Of a stretch of 27,792 bases of DNA, positions 1 to 7,109 are shown piece by piece. Each line of letters starts with the position of its first letter. Position 1 is the first letter of the stretch. The notes below the pieces were generated by a model that had not been told where the DNA came from, searched no databases, and saw nothing but the letters and a program-made list of their open reading frames with translations. The translations under genes and the position numbers were made by a program. Source of the stretch: CAZTGZ01 sp044339595 (lineage in GTDB: Bacteria; Bacteroidota; Bacteroidia; NS11-12g; UBA9320); assembly GCA_044339595.1 (NCBI GenBank), contig JBIIVF010000015.1, positions 1 to 27,792 on the forward strand, written 5' to 3'.

Positions 1-510
1 GTAGGTAATTACCAAAATACTCAAGATTAAAATCGAACGCAATCTCAACATGTACCAGGTTCGTCTCTTTTCTTTTGGCGTATATTTTTGAAATGAACTC
101 AGCATACTTAAAAATCCATTGCTGCTAAAAAAAATAGCCGCGGCAAAACCAAAGGACAATAAGTCTCCTCTTTGAATTTTTAAAATATCTGCTATTGTAG
201 AACTCAAAGTTTGGTAAGCATTGTGGGGGAGCAAATTTTCGAAATAAGCCAAAATATCCGCATGCAAATTTTCAAGGGGGATATAGGCAATAGCCGTAAA
301 GAGGAAAATGGTTGCCGGAAAAATGGCCAGAAAAAAATTGAAAGCTAAGCTCGATGCCCGCAAGATTAAATCATCATTGAACATCGATCGAACAAAATAT
401 CGACTTACATAAAATAATGATTGTCCTCTGAATCCTGGCACCGTCGCCTTTTTCATCCAGTTGATGAAAGCTTCGATTTTTACTTCAATCTTATCTTTAA
501 AGGATGCCAT
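1..510 (-). CDS. BrkB/YihY family inner-membrane protein (partial, C-terminus outside window)
   Basis: The reverse strand is open from an ATG at 510 to the window edge, giving the first 170 residues. After a basic, amphipathic N-terminus (FINWMKKATVPGFRGQ) comes RASSLAFNFFLAIFPATIFLF at about residues 61-81, the hallmark first membrane segment of the YihY/BrkB family (formerly misnamed ribonuclease BN). Further hydrophobic segments follow at about 137-150 and 160-170. The family is an integral inner-membrane protein of usually about 300 residues with six membrane segments and no settled function. The start is supported by a -7-like element only a few bases upstream. The gene diverges from serC. 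Family assignment is fairly sure; the role is unknown. Confidence 0.85.
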   Translation of the reverse strand, partial: MASFKDKIEVKIEAFINWMKKATVPGFRGQSLFYVSRYFVRSMFNDDLILRASSLAFNFFLAIFPATIFLFTAIAYIPLENLHADILAYFENLLPHNAYQTLSSTIADILKIQRGDLLSFGFAAAIFFSSNGFLSMLSSFQKYTPKEKRRTWYMLRLRSILILSILVITY

Positions 511-518
511 GATTTCTG

Positions 519-526
519 CAAAGCTA
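519..526 (-). promoter_or_regulatory. Candidate -7 element for the BrkB-family gene
   Basis: Read on the minus strand this is TAGCTTTG, an exact match to the Bacteroidota -7 consensus TAnnTTTG. It lies 8 bases before the ATG at 510, which would make the message almost leaderless. No convincing TTG -33 box sits 19-20 bases further upstream, so the support is the -7 box and its position only. Confidence 0.4.
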
Positions 527-630
527 TGGTAATTGAGCTTTAAAATTGGTTGGAAATTTAACGCGCTATCAAATTAAGCGCTTATTTAAATGAAAATACC
601 CTCATTGCTGGTATGTACTAAAATTGACTA

Positions 631-645
631 TGACATTTAATGTCA
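631..645. repeat. Perfect palindrome TGACAT-TTA-ATGTCA upstream of serC
   Basis: This 6-3-6 inverted repeat lies in the 289-base gap between the BrkB-family gene and serC, about 110 bases upstream of the serC -33 box. A second small inverted repeat, GCTT-gctg-AAGC, follows at 646-657. It could be a regulator site for either divergent gene, but position and symmetry are the only evidence. The rest of the gap shows no gene or recognisable riboswitch. Confidence 0.3.
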
Positions 646-755
646 GCTTGCTGAAGCAAATGCTTGAGAAACAGTCTATGAATCGGCCAAATGATATCTA
701 AAATCTAAAAGCAGAATTTGAGCAGAAAATGGACATAATTTCAAGATCATTCTAC

Positions 756-785
756 TTGGGCATTGAGCCTAAAAACATAAATTTG
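756..785 (+). promoter_or_regulatory. serC promoter (Bacteroidota type)
   Basis: TTG at 756-758 is followed after 19 bases by TAAATTTG at 778-785, matching the -33 TTG / -7 TAnnTTTG consensus of the Bacteroidota primary sigma factor. Transcription would begin near 790-792, leaving a leader of about 8-10 A-rich bases before the ATG at 800. It would drive serC, serA and the DUF1015 gene. Confidence 0.65.
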
Positions 786-799
786 CCCAAAATTAAAAC

Positions 800-1852
800 A
801 TGAGCAAAATTCATAATTTTTCAGCAGGACCGGCTGTTTTGCCGCAAGAAACCATCGACCAATCTATTGAAGCTCTGAAGAACTTTGCAGGAACAGGTTT
901 GTCTTTACTCGAAGTTTCTCACAGAGGGAAAGAATTTGTAGCCGTAATGGAAGAAGCACGCAGCTTAGTTAAACAACTTCTGGGAGTAGGAGATGACTAC
1001 GAAGCCTTGTATTTACAAGGTGGTGCGAGTCTTCAATTTCTCATGGTCGCCATGAATTTATTAGAAACGAAAGCAGCGTATACCAATACCGGAACCTGGG
1101 CAAGCAATGCGATCAAAGAAGCCAAACCATTTGGCGAAGTATTGGTTTTGGCAAGCTCTGAAAATGAACACTTTACGCACATTCCAAAAAATTATATCAT
1201 CCCCAAAGACGTCGACTATTTTCATTGTACATCGAACAATACCATTTATGGTACCCAAATGCACGCATTTCCTGATTGTCCGGTGCCTTTGGTTTGTGAT
1301 ATGAGCTCAGACATATTTAGCAGACCATTAGATGGAAGCAAGTTCTCCTTAATTTATGCCGGGGCTCAAAAGAATTTAGGACCTGCAGGAGCAACGGTAA
1401 TAGTTATACATAAAGATCTTTTAGGAAAGGTGAGTCGTAAAATACCGGCCATGCTCGACTATAAGGTTCATATTTCGAAAGAGTCTATGTACAATACCCC
1501 ACCTGTATTTTCGGTATTCGCTACCTTGCAAACTTTGAAATGGATTCAAAGAACGGGGCTTGAAAAGATAGGAGAACGCAATCGTTTAAAAGCAGAAACA
1601 CTCTACAATGAAATTGATCGCAACGAATTGTTCAGAGGAACGGTTGCATTGGAAGATCGCTCTTGGATGAACGCCACGTTCTTGTTGAATGATGAGTCTT
1701 TAAATGATGCTTTTATGGCTGCTTGTAAAGAGGCTAAAATCAGCGGAATCAAAGGACATCGTTCTGTTGGAGGATATCGCGCCTCGATGTATAATGCCCT
1801 CGAATTAGATAGTGTAGAAGCCTTGGTAAGCGTAATGAAGACGTTTAATTAA
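800..1852 (+). CDS. serC: Phosphoserine aminotransferase SerC
   Basis: This cytoplasmic PLP enzyme transfers the glutamate amino group to 3-phosphohydroxypyruvate, giving O-phosphoserine, the second step of serine synthesis; the family also serves pyridoxine synthesis in some bacteria. The 350 residues are close to the usual 360. The N-terminus HNFSAGPAVLP is the family signature for substrate phosphate binding. GGASLQF (74-80), the W100 region and CDMSSDIFSRP (166-176) are conserved, and AGAQKNLGPAG carries the PLP-binding lysine at K191. HRSVGGYRASMYNA near the C-terminus is the conserved substrate-binding end. ATG 800 is the only sensible start and lies just behind a good promoter. serA follows after 16 bases, so the two first pathway steps are co-transcribed. 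Confidence 0.97.
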   Translation: MSKIHNFSAGPAVLPQETIDQSIEALKNFAGTGLSLLEVSHRGKEFVAVMEEARSLVKQLLGVGDDYEALYLQGGASLQFLMVAMNLLETKAAYTNTGTWASNAIKEAKPFGEVLVLASSENEHFTHIPKNYIIPKDVDYFHCTSNNTIYGTQMHAFPDCPVPLVCDMSSDIFSRPLDGSKFSLIYAGAQKNLGPAGATVIVIHKDLLGKVSRKIPAMLDYKVHISKESMYNTPPVFSVFATLQTLKWIQRTGLEKIGERNRLKAETLYNEIDRNELFRGTVALEDRSWMNATFLLNDESLNDAFMAACKEAKISGIKGHRSVGGYRASMYNALELDSVEALVSVMKTFN

Positions 1853-1868
1853 TAGTAAAAATAAAAAC

Positions 1869-2834
1869 ATGACCATTAAAATATTAGCCAATGATGGCAT
1901 TGACGCCGCCGGAAAAGCCTTGTTTGAGAAGGCCGGATTTTCAGTGCAGACAGAAAATATTCCACAAAATGAACTGATCGGTAAGATACAGGCATTTGAT
2001 GTATTGCTTGTGAGAAGTGCAACCAAGGTGACCAAAGAAATTATGGATGCCGGAAATCTGAAAGCCATCGGTCGAGCAGGAGTAGGGATGGATAATATTG
2101 ATTTGACTTACGCCAAAGAAAAAGGAATTGCGGTCTATAATACTCCTTCTGCTTCGAGCACCTCGGTAGCGGAATTGGTCTTTGCACATTTGATGGGATT
2201 ATGCAGGAATCTACCTAAGAATAATCGGTTGATGCCGGAACAAGGCGATACTTTGTTTGGAGCTTTAAAAAAGGAAAGTTCTTCCGGGACTGAAATTTTC
2301 GGAAAAACTTTAGGAATCATAGGATTTGGCAGAATTGGTCAAGAAGTAGCCCGCATTGCAATTGGAGCGGGTATGAAGGTAATTGCCCATGATCCTTTTG
2401 TTCAAAATGCCCAAGTTCAAATCATTTTTCATCCTGATATGTCTGCTTCTAAAGTAGAAGTATCAATCAATACGTTGCCTCTAGATGAAGTATTATCGCA
2501 ATCAGATTACTTAACCTTGCATATTCCCGGATCCGGAAAAGCTGTTTTGGATTCGGTTGAATTTTCTAAAATGAAAAAAGGGGTAGGAATCATCAATTGT
2601 GCAAGAGGCGGTGTTGTCAGTGAATCCGCCTTGTTGGAGGCTTTAAATTTAGGCCAAGTAAAATTTGCGGGTTTGGATGTATTTGAAAAAGAGCCACCGA
2701 TTAACATGGACATTCTTCGTCATCCGGCAGTTTCACTTTCTCCGCATATTGGAGCTTCAACGATGGAAGCACAGGAAAGAGTTGGAATAGAATTAGCAGA
2801 AAAAGTCATTCAACATTTTTCACACCTTGCCTAA
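1869..2834 (+). CDS. serA: D-3-phosphoglycerate dehydrogenase SerA, short form
   Basis: It oxidises 3-phosphoglycerate to 3-phosphohydroxypyruvate with NAD, the committed step of serine synthesis. Its 321 residues hold the D-2-hydroxyacid dehydrogenase fold: the Rossmann motif GFGRIG at 152-157 with the acidic NAD-ribose ligand D175 (HDP), the substrate loop RSATKV (49-54) and GRAGVGMDNID (68-78), catalytic Arg in NCARGG (R246), the DVFEKEPP segment (270-277) and catalytic H293 in SPHIGAST. It ends right after the catalytic core, so it lacks the C-terminal ACT and ASB domains that give serine feedback in the E. coli enzyme; allosteric control by serine through ACT is therefore not expected. 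Its stop overlaps the start of the DUF1015 gene by 8 bases. Confidence 0.95.
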   Translation: MTIKILANDGIDAAGKALFEKAGFSVQTENIPQNELIGKIQAFDVLLVRSATKVTKEIMDAGNLKAIGRAGVGMDNIDLTYAKEKGIAVYNTPSASSTSVAELVFAHLMGLCRNLPKNNRLMPEQGDTLFGALKKESSSGTEIFGKTLGIIGFGRIGQEVARIAIGAGMKVIAHDPFVQNAQVQIIFHPDMSASKVEVSINTLPLDEVLSQSDYLTLHIPGSGKAVLDSVEFSKMKKGVGIINCARGGVVSESALLEALNLGQVKFAGLDVFEKEPPINMDILRHPAVSLSPHIGASTMEAQERVGIELAEKVIQHFSHLA

Positions 2835-4032
2835 AGTATTTCCATTCAGGGCTTTGCGTCCTGCCATTGGTTTTGAAGCCAAAGTTTCTGCCAAATCTAC
2901 AGACTTTGCATCTGCTGAAGAGATGTTGACTTCTTTGCGTTCGAATCCTTATTCCTATCACCGTTTGACCAAACCCAATCTCCTACATGACGGAAAAACA
3001 GACAGTTTGTTGCAGTTTGCGTCCGGATATATAGAGGACTTGAAGATTAAGGGTATTTTGCTAGAAGACGAATATCCATCGATGTATTTATACAGGCAAA
3101 CGATGCCTAATTTACTTTCCTTCACCTGTCTCTTGGCTGCTTGCAGCACGGCTGATTACGACCATGATATCATTAAAAAGCATGAAAATACCCAGGTCGT
3201 TAGAGAGAAGCAAATGGCTGCTCTTTTCGAACAAACCGGCGTATTGGGTGAGGGGGTCTTACTTTCACATTCGCATAGCGATGCACTAAAATCGATTTAT
3301 GCGGATATCAAAAATGGGAATGCTCAGTCCAAATTTACATCGGATGATGGCAAACATCATGAAATATGGGTCATTCATCAACCTGAAATTCAAGAGTCGA
3401 TCTCTCTTTTGTTAGATCAAGACCCTTTTTTTTACATTGCAGATGGTCATCATCGAAGCGCCACCATGAGCAGACTAAATGGTTTGCACCCCGGAGGGAA
3501 ATACGCCAAGTTTATGGCTTGCCTGATAGACGAGTCTCAAATGTTGATCTCACCTTTCTATCGATGGCTGTCCAATGTTTCGATATCCGGCTTGGAGGAA
3601 ATATTAGAAAAAATCGAAAAAAAATATCGTTGTTTCCCATTGGATGCGCCTTATTACCATCCGGATCATAAAGGAGAGTTTGGTATGTATTTCAAAAAGC
3701 AATGGTACAAGTTGGTGCCCAAACATGAACCTCATTTCAAAAACATTCTGGATCAATTAGATGTCAGTCTACTCGAACGATATATCCTGAAGCCGGTTTT
3801 TAATATTGAAGATTCAAAAACAGATCACCGTTTGACCTATAAACCGGCTGACCATAATTTGGATGAATTTGTCCAGAAAATTGACAATGGAACCTATGAA
3901 ATCGGGTTTACTTTACATGCACCTGAAATAGGGGAGGTGAAGGAAGTTTCAAATCTCCATCTAACCATGCCTCCAAAATCTACTTACATAGAACCCAAAT
4001 TAAGGGCAGGCATGATCATAATGGAATTTTAG
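2827..4032 (+). CDS. DUF1015 family protein, coupled to serA
   Basis: The 401-residue protein belongs to the DUF1015 family (SerA-linked cytoplasmic proteins without an established function). The family opening is the Pro-Phe-x-Ala-Leu-Arg-Pro motif, here PFRALRP at 6-12, which supports the unusual TTG start at 2827. HENTQ (119-123) and ADGHHRSATMSRL (205-217) are the most conserved blocks; DGHHR resembles the phosphate-binding Gly-His/Arg motif of ParB/sulfiredoxin-fold proteins. Translation starts inside the last codons of serA (8-base overlap), so expression should track SerA. No phosphoserine phosphatase gene is nearby. I infer a role in serine or phosphoserine metabolism; the reaction is not known. 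The stop overlaps the convergent DUF6580 gene stop by 4 bases (4029-4032). Confidence 0.85.
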   Translation: MPKVFPFRALRPAIGFEAKVSAKSTDFASAEEMLTSLRSNPYSYHRLTKPNLLHDGKTDSLLQFASGYIEDLKIKGILLEDEYPSMYLYRQTMPNLLSFTCLLAACSTADYDHDIIKKHENTQVVREKQMAALFEQTGVLGEGVLLSHSHSDALKSIYADIKNGNAQSKFTSDDGKHHEIWVIHQPEIQESISLLLDQDPFFYIADGHHRSATMSRLNGLHPGGKYAKFMACLIDESQMLISPFYRWLSNVSISGLEEILEKIEKKYRCFPLDAPYYHPDHKGEFGMYFKKQWYKLVPKHEPHFKNILDQLDVSLLERYILKPVFNIEDSKTDHRLTYKPADHNLDEFVQKIDNGTYEIGFTLHAPEIGEVKEVSNLHLTMPPKSTYIEPKLRAGMIIMEF

Positions 4033-4610
4033 GCTTTTACCTTTTTCAGTGTACTGTTAAAGAGGGATTGATATCCTGCGCTGAAAATAAAAGTAAAAAA
4101 TACACCTGACATAATCATGTTCAGTGCCAGGTTTCCAAAAATATCTTGCTTATAAAAGGCTAAACCGGCTATATAGCTCTGTATCAGGCCATTAATGTCT
4201 TTTGTGTAAATGGGATCATAGATCCATGCCCCGAAATTCGTAATTAGGTAGAATAAAACGCTCGAAAGAACCGAAAACCCGATCAATCCGACGGTAGCAT
4301 TCACATTCTTGTTTCTTGCGTACATCCCAAGTACAATGGTGAGCCCAAATGCCAAATAAACCAAAGCAAAGCTACTGCTGAATAAATAATCCCAATTTGA
4401 TTGACTGGATAGTCCAAGAACGATATCGCTGATCAACAATCCACCCAAAGGCAGTAAAAATGCCAAACTTCTTTTTCCAAGAAAATAGCCGCCTGTCAAA
4501 GCGAGTGCTCCAATAGGGGTGAAGTTGGGTATGGAGATAAACAATCTGAGAATCCCAATAGTGATAATAGAGGCCAATACAATGAGTATGTCTTTTTGCT
4601 TCATGTTCAT
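4029..4610 (-). CDS. DUF6580 family putative membrane transport protein
   Basis: A 193-residue integral membrane protein with about five to six hydrophobic segments. The motif NFTPIGALALTGGYFLGKRSLAFL near the first helix, followed by LLPLGGLLISDIVLG, is typical of DUF6580 proteins of Bacteroidota, which resemble substrate-binding S components of ECF vitamin transporters. No ECF ATPase or T component is seen, and the substrate is unknown. The open frame extends upstream to 4691, but that extension contains the gene's own promoter (4623-4653), so I choose ATG 4610 (MNMKQKD); ATG 4604 is a close alternative. Family call is from recognisable motifs; transport function is inference. Confidence 0.75.
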   Translation of the reverse strand: MNMKQKDILIVLASIITIGILRLFISIPNFTPIGALALTGGYFLGKRSLAFLLPLGGLLISDIVLGLSSQSNWDYLFSSSFALVYLAFGLTIVLGMYARNKNVNATVGLIGFSVLSSVLFYLITNFGAWIYDPIYTKDINGLIQSYIAGLAFYKQDIFGNLALNMIMSGVFFTFIFSAGYQSLFNSTLKKVKA

Positions 4611-4622
4611 TCGAAATATTGG

Positions 4623-4653
4623 CAAATATACATACTGTCTAACATCACACAAA
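4623..4653 (-). promoter_or_regulatory. Promoter of the DUF6580 gene; fixes its start codon
   Basis: On the minus strand TTTG (4650-4653) is followed by exactly 19 bases and TATATTTG (4623-4630), a full match to the Bacteroidota -33/-7 consensus. Transcription would begin around 4616-4618, 6-8 bases before ATG 4610. A start at 4691 would lie upstream of this promoter and is therefore unlikely. Confidence 0.7.
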
Positions 4654-4776
4654 GACAGATAATTAACAATTGTATACAACCTTTTATTCAACCAACATTA
4701 GATTCACAAAATCAGGCATTTACAGATTTTTTATAAAGAAATAGATTAAGGGTATTATCCAAAATACAAGCAAGTA

Positions 4777-4836
4777 TTTTACATTTGTAAAAGATGGCAT
4801 TTTTACATTTGTAAAATTCATTTTACATTTGTTAAA
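4777..4836 (+). promoter_or_regulatory. Three-copy palindromic operator array overlapping the XRE gene start
   Basis: The palindrome TTTTACAnnTGTAAAA occurs perfectly at 4777-4792 and 4801-4816, and a third copy with one change (GTTAAA in the right arm) lies at 4821-4836, ending on the A of the start codon. Copy spacing is 24 and 20 bases. Each copy contains TACATTTG, which itself matches the -7 consensus TAnnTTTG. No TTTG is found at the ideal 19-base spacing, so which copy serves as -7 is unclear. The arrangement suggests autoregulation by the downstream HTH protein. Confidence 0.65.
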
Positions 4837-5192
4837 TGAATGAGTTAAATGGTCGGCTGGTGGTTTTGATGGATAAATTTGGTTATAAGAAGTCGGAGTG
4901 GGCTGAATTGTTGAATGTGAGTCCGGCTGTGATATCCCATATCTACAACAATCGAAACAAAGCAGGTGTTGAGCTGGTGCAAATGATGTTGCATAAGTTC
5001 CCTGAAGTGAGTGAAAGGTGGCTTTTGTTGGGGGAAGGGGAAATGTTGAAAGTCGAAAATCCGGGATCAAGCCAAGTGGTTCGTGAAAAAATATTCGCGT
5101 TAAACCGTAAAATTCAAGCTCAAAAAGGGTACTTGAAGGATACCGCAGAATTATTAGAAGAAATAACTGCGCTGCTTTTTAAAGAATCTTAG
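4836..5192 (+). CDS. XRE-type helix-turn-helix transcriptional regulator
   Basis: A 118-residue cytoplasmic DNA-binding protein. Residues 1-70 form a Cro/CI-type HTH domain: KKSEWAELLNVSPAVISHIYNNRNKAG (18-44) is the helix-turn-helix with recognition helix SPAVISHIYN, and the segment up to FPEVSERWLLLGEGEML (55-71) is the typical ending seen in Bacteroidota members of this family. Residues 80-115 are rich in heptad-like Leu/Ile/Lys and may form a dimerising coiled coil. No protease or ligand-binding domain is present. The gene stands alone, behind three palindromic sites that reach its start codon, so self-repression is likely. Its 3' end overlaps the convergent EamA gene by 14 bases. The target genes beyond itself are unknown; the DUF6580 gene diverges from it. 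Confidence 0.88.
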   Translation: MNELNGRLVVLMDKFGYKKSEWAELLNVSPAVISHIYNNRNKAGVELVQMMLHKFPEVSERWLLLGEGEMLKVENPGSSQVVREKIFALNRKIQAQKGYLKDTAELLEEITALLFKES

Positions 5193-6084
5193 TTCTGTCT
5201 GATCTTCTTATTACGGCAATGCCTATTAAAATTAAAAATAAGCCTGCTATTTGAACTAATCCGGTTTTTTCGTGATCAAGGAGACCCCAGATAAGGGCAA
5301 AAACGGGAATAAGATAGGTCACACTTGAGGCAAATACGGCATTGGTCATTTGTATGAGGCGGTTAAACATGACCAAACTGATGGCAGTACCAAATAAGCC
5401 CAAAATGCTGATGGCGCCAACTGATTTCAAATCTTGGGGTTGGAGCAAATTAACATCTGAAAAAAATCCGGAGAAATACAAAATCGAGCCTGAAACGGGG
5501 AGCATAAAAACAATGGGCAATGCCGCAACAATCCAGGGATTGTAATGCGAAAGTCTTTGTTTAATCAGATTTACGTTAATCCCATAGAGAAAAGTTGCCA
5601 GCATAATGAGAAATCCGTGAACCTCCGTTTCAACCCGTCCTCCACCCGGCTTAAAAATGATAATGAGGAGGGCGCCTAATAATCCGATAAACACGCCCAG
5701 GGCTTTATTTACTTGAAGCCTCATTCCTAAAAATAAAACCCCAATCATTAGGGCAAAAAAAGGTGTGAGAGCGTTCAATGCGCCTGCTGTGGAACTATTA
5801 ATATGTAATTGAGCGTAGGTGAATAGAAATGCAGGGATTCCGCTTCCGGTTAAACCCGATAAAAAAAGGATTCCAAAATCCTTTTTATCAACCTTGCTTA
5901 TGTAATTCAAAAATACAGGCAGAAAAAAAACACCTGCTATGCTGAGTCTATATGCCGCTACCTGAAAAGAAGAGAATGATTTGAGACCCTCCTTCATTAA
6001 GATAAAGCTAGATCCCCAGATAAAAGCAAGAATGAATAATATGACAACGGATAGTGCGGGTTGTTTTTGTGACATAAAAAGCAT
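5179..6084 (-). CDS. EamA (DMT superfamily) transporter
   Basis: A 301-residue inner-membrane protein with two EamA domains (about 10-145 and 155-292) and roughly ten membrane helices. The conserved opening FIWGSSFILMKEGLKSFSSFQVAAYRL (about 21-47) is characteristic of the drug/metabolite transporter superfamily, whose members export amino acids, metabolites or drugs. The substrate cannot be told from sequence. The start overlaps the stop of the upstream AlkB-type gene as TAATG, with a second in-frame ATG three codons later; the longer start is preferred because of this coupling. It is the last gene of the parE-parC-alkB-like unit and converges on the XRE gene with a 14-base overlap. Confidence 0.92.
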   Translation of the reverse strand: MLFMSQKQPALSVVILFILAFIWGSSFILMKEGLKSFSSFQVAAYRLSIAGVFFLPVFLNYISKVDKKDFGILFLSGLTGSGIPAFLFTYAQLHINSSTAGALNALTPFFALMIGVLFLGMRLQVNKALGVFIGLLGALLIIIFKPGGGRVETEVHGFLIMLATFLYGINVNLIKQRLSHYNPWIVAALPIVFMLPVSGSILYFSGFFSDVNLLQPQDLKSVGAISILGLFGTAISLVMFNRLIQMTNAVFASSVTYLIPVFALIWGLLDHEKTGLVQIAGLFLILIGIAVIRRSDRTKIL

Positions 6085-7109
6085 TAAAGCATTGCTTTAG
6101 TAGCGATAGGGTTAATCATTGTAAACCATAACTTTGGAAACAATGCAAGAATAATCATTCCCGGATATCCTAAAGGCATTTGAGGGGCACTCATTTCGCT
6201 TTGTAAAGCCTGATAGGGGGTGCTGCTGTTTTTGTGATGGGCAGGATGCAGAGGAAGCTCAAAGAGCAATACACGACCTAATATTTGATTGCTATTCCAG
6301 CTGTGTTTGGCTTGGATAGATTCGTAAATACCGGGTTTTAGCTCCTTTCGCTTCAATCCGTAATGTTCGATGTAATCAATACATTCCAGAAGAATAAATC
6401 CGATGGAAGCTGCTATCACAAAAAATAGGAGCGATTTAAAGCCAAAAATCAAACCAATGCACAGCATAAGCAGAATTTCAATGGTTAAAAATCGAATCAT
6501 CTGATTAGACCAAGACCAAGTATTTAAAGACAATCGATGCATTCGATTTTTTTCTAGGTTCCAGGCAGCCATAAATACCTGTGGGACACAACGTCCAACA
6601 AATTGATAGATATTTTCATTGAACCGGGCTGTAACAGGATCCTGAGGCGTGCCAATGTTTTTATGATGGCCGCGATTGTGTTCAATAAAAAAATGCATGT
6701 AAAGTGAACTTAATAGGAGTGATTGTGCCAACCATTGTTCTGATTTTTTATGACGGTGACCTAATTCATGGGCTACATTAATCCCTAAAACTCCGCAAAG
6801 GATTCCCATGCTTAAAGTTTTAACAGCAAGAATCCATGGTGAAGTTTCTACCGAGATTTCCATCAAAAAGGTAATCAGAAGAAAATACTGCAATGGCACG
6901 ATGCTATAAAGAAGGAGGTCATAGATTTTTTTATTCTTGATCTCAACAATTTGATCTTGTCTCAATAGCTTTGATCTTGAAGAAATGATTAACTCAATCA
7001 AGGGTGTCAAGATAAAAGTAAGAAGAATTATCATAAATACTTTCCAGTCGTGACTTATCAGGGAATAATAACCCGTTAATGGTATAAACAAAAAGGCTAA
7101 GTACTTCAT
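6084..7109 (-). CDS. AlkB-type membrane di-iron monooxygenase (alkane 1-monooxygenase family)
   Basis: A 341-residue integral membrane protein of the fatty acid desaturase/alkane hydroxylase superfamily. All histidine clusters that ligate the di-iron centre are present: HELGH (114-118), HNRGHH (144-149), IEHYGL (H249) and LPLHPAHH (H288, H291, H292). The IEHYGL box and HELGHR favour the AlkB branch over desaturases; in AlkB the last box reads LQRHSDHH, so this one is a variant. Family enzymes hydroxylate terminal methyl groups of alkanes or fatty acids and need rubredoxin or ferredoxin plus a reductase, none of which is in the window. ATG 7109 directly abuts the parC stop (zero gap) and its stop overlaps the EamA start, so it is translated as part of the topoisomerase operon. 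Substrate is unknown. Confidence 0.88.
   Translation of the reverse strand: MKYLAFLFIPLTGYYSLISHDWKVFMIILLTFILTPLIELIISSRSKLLRQDQIVEIKNKKIYDLLLYSIVPLQYFLLITFLMEISVETSPWILAVKTLSMGILCGVLGINVAHELGHRHKKSEQWLAQSLLLSSLYMHFFIEHNRGHHKNIGTPQDPVTARFNENIYQFVGRCVPQVFMAAWNLEKNRMHRLSLNTWSWSNQMIRFLTIEILLMLCIGLIFGFKSLLFFVIAASIGFILLECIDYIEHYGLKRKELKPGIYESIQAKHSWNSNQILGRVLLFELPLHPAHHKNSSTPYQALQSEMSAPQMPLGYPGMIILALFPKLWFTMINPIATKAML

Noticed and set aside
4029..4610. DUF6580 gene as vitamin B12 transporter under a riboswitch
   Set aside because: The promoter lies 13 bases before the start, leaving no leader for a riboswitch, and no ECF partner genes are present.
4720..5070. 116-codon minus-strand frame over the XRE gene
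   Set aside because: Antisense to a clear HTH gene and its operator array; the predicted peptide is low-complexity and ends in a T-rich-derived hydrophobic run.
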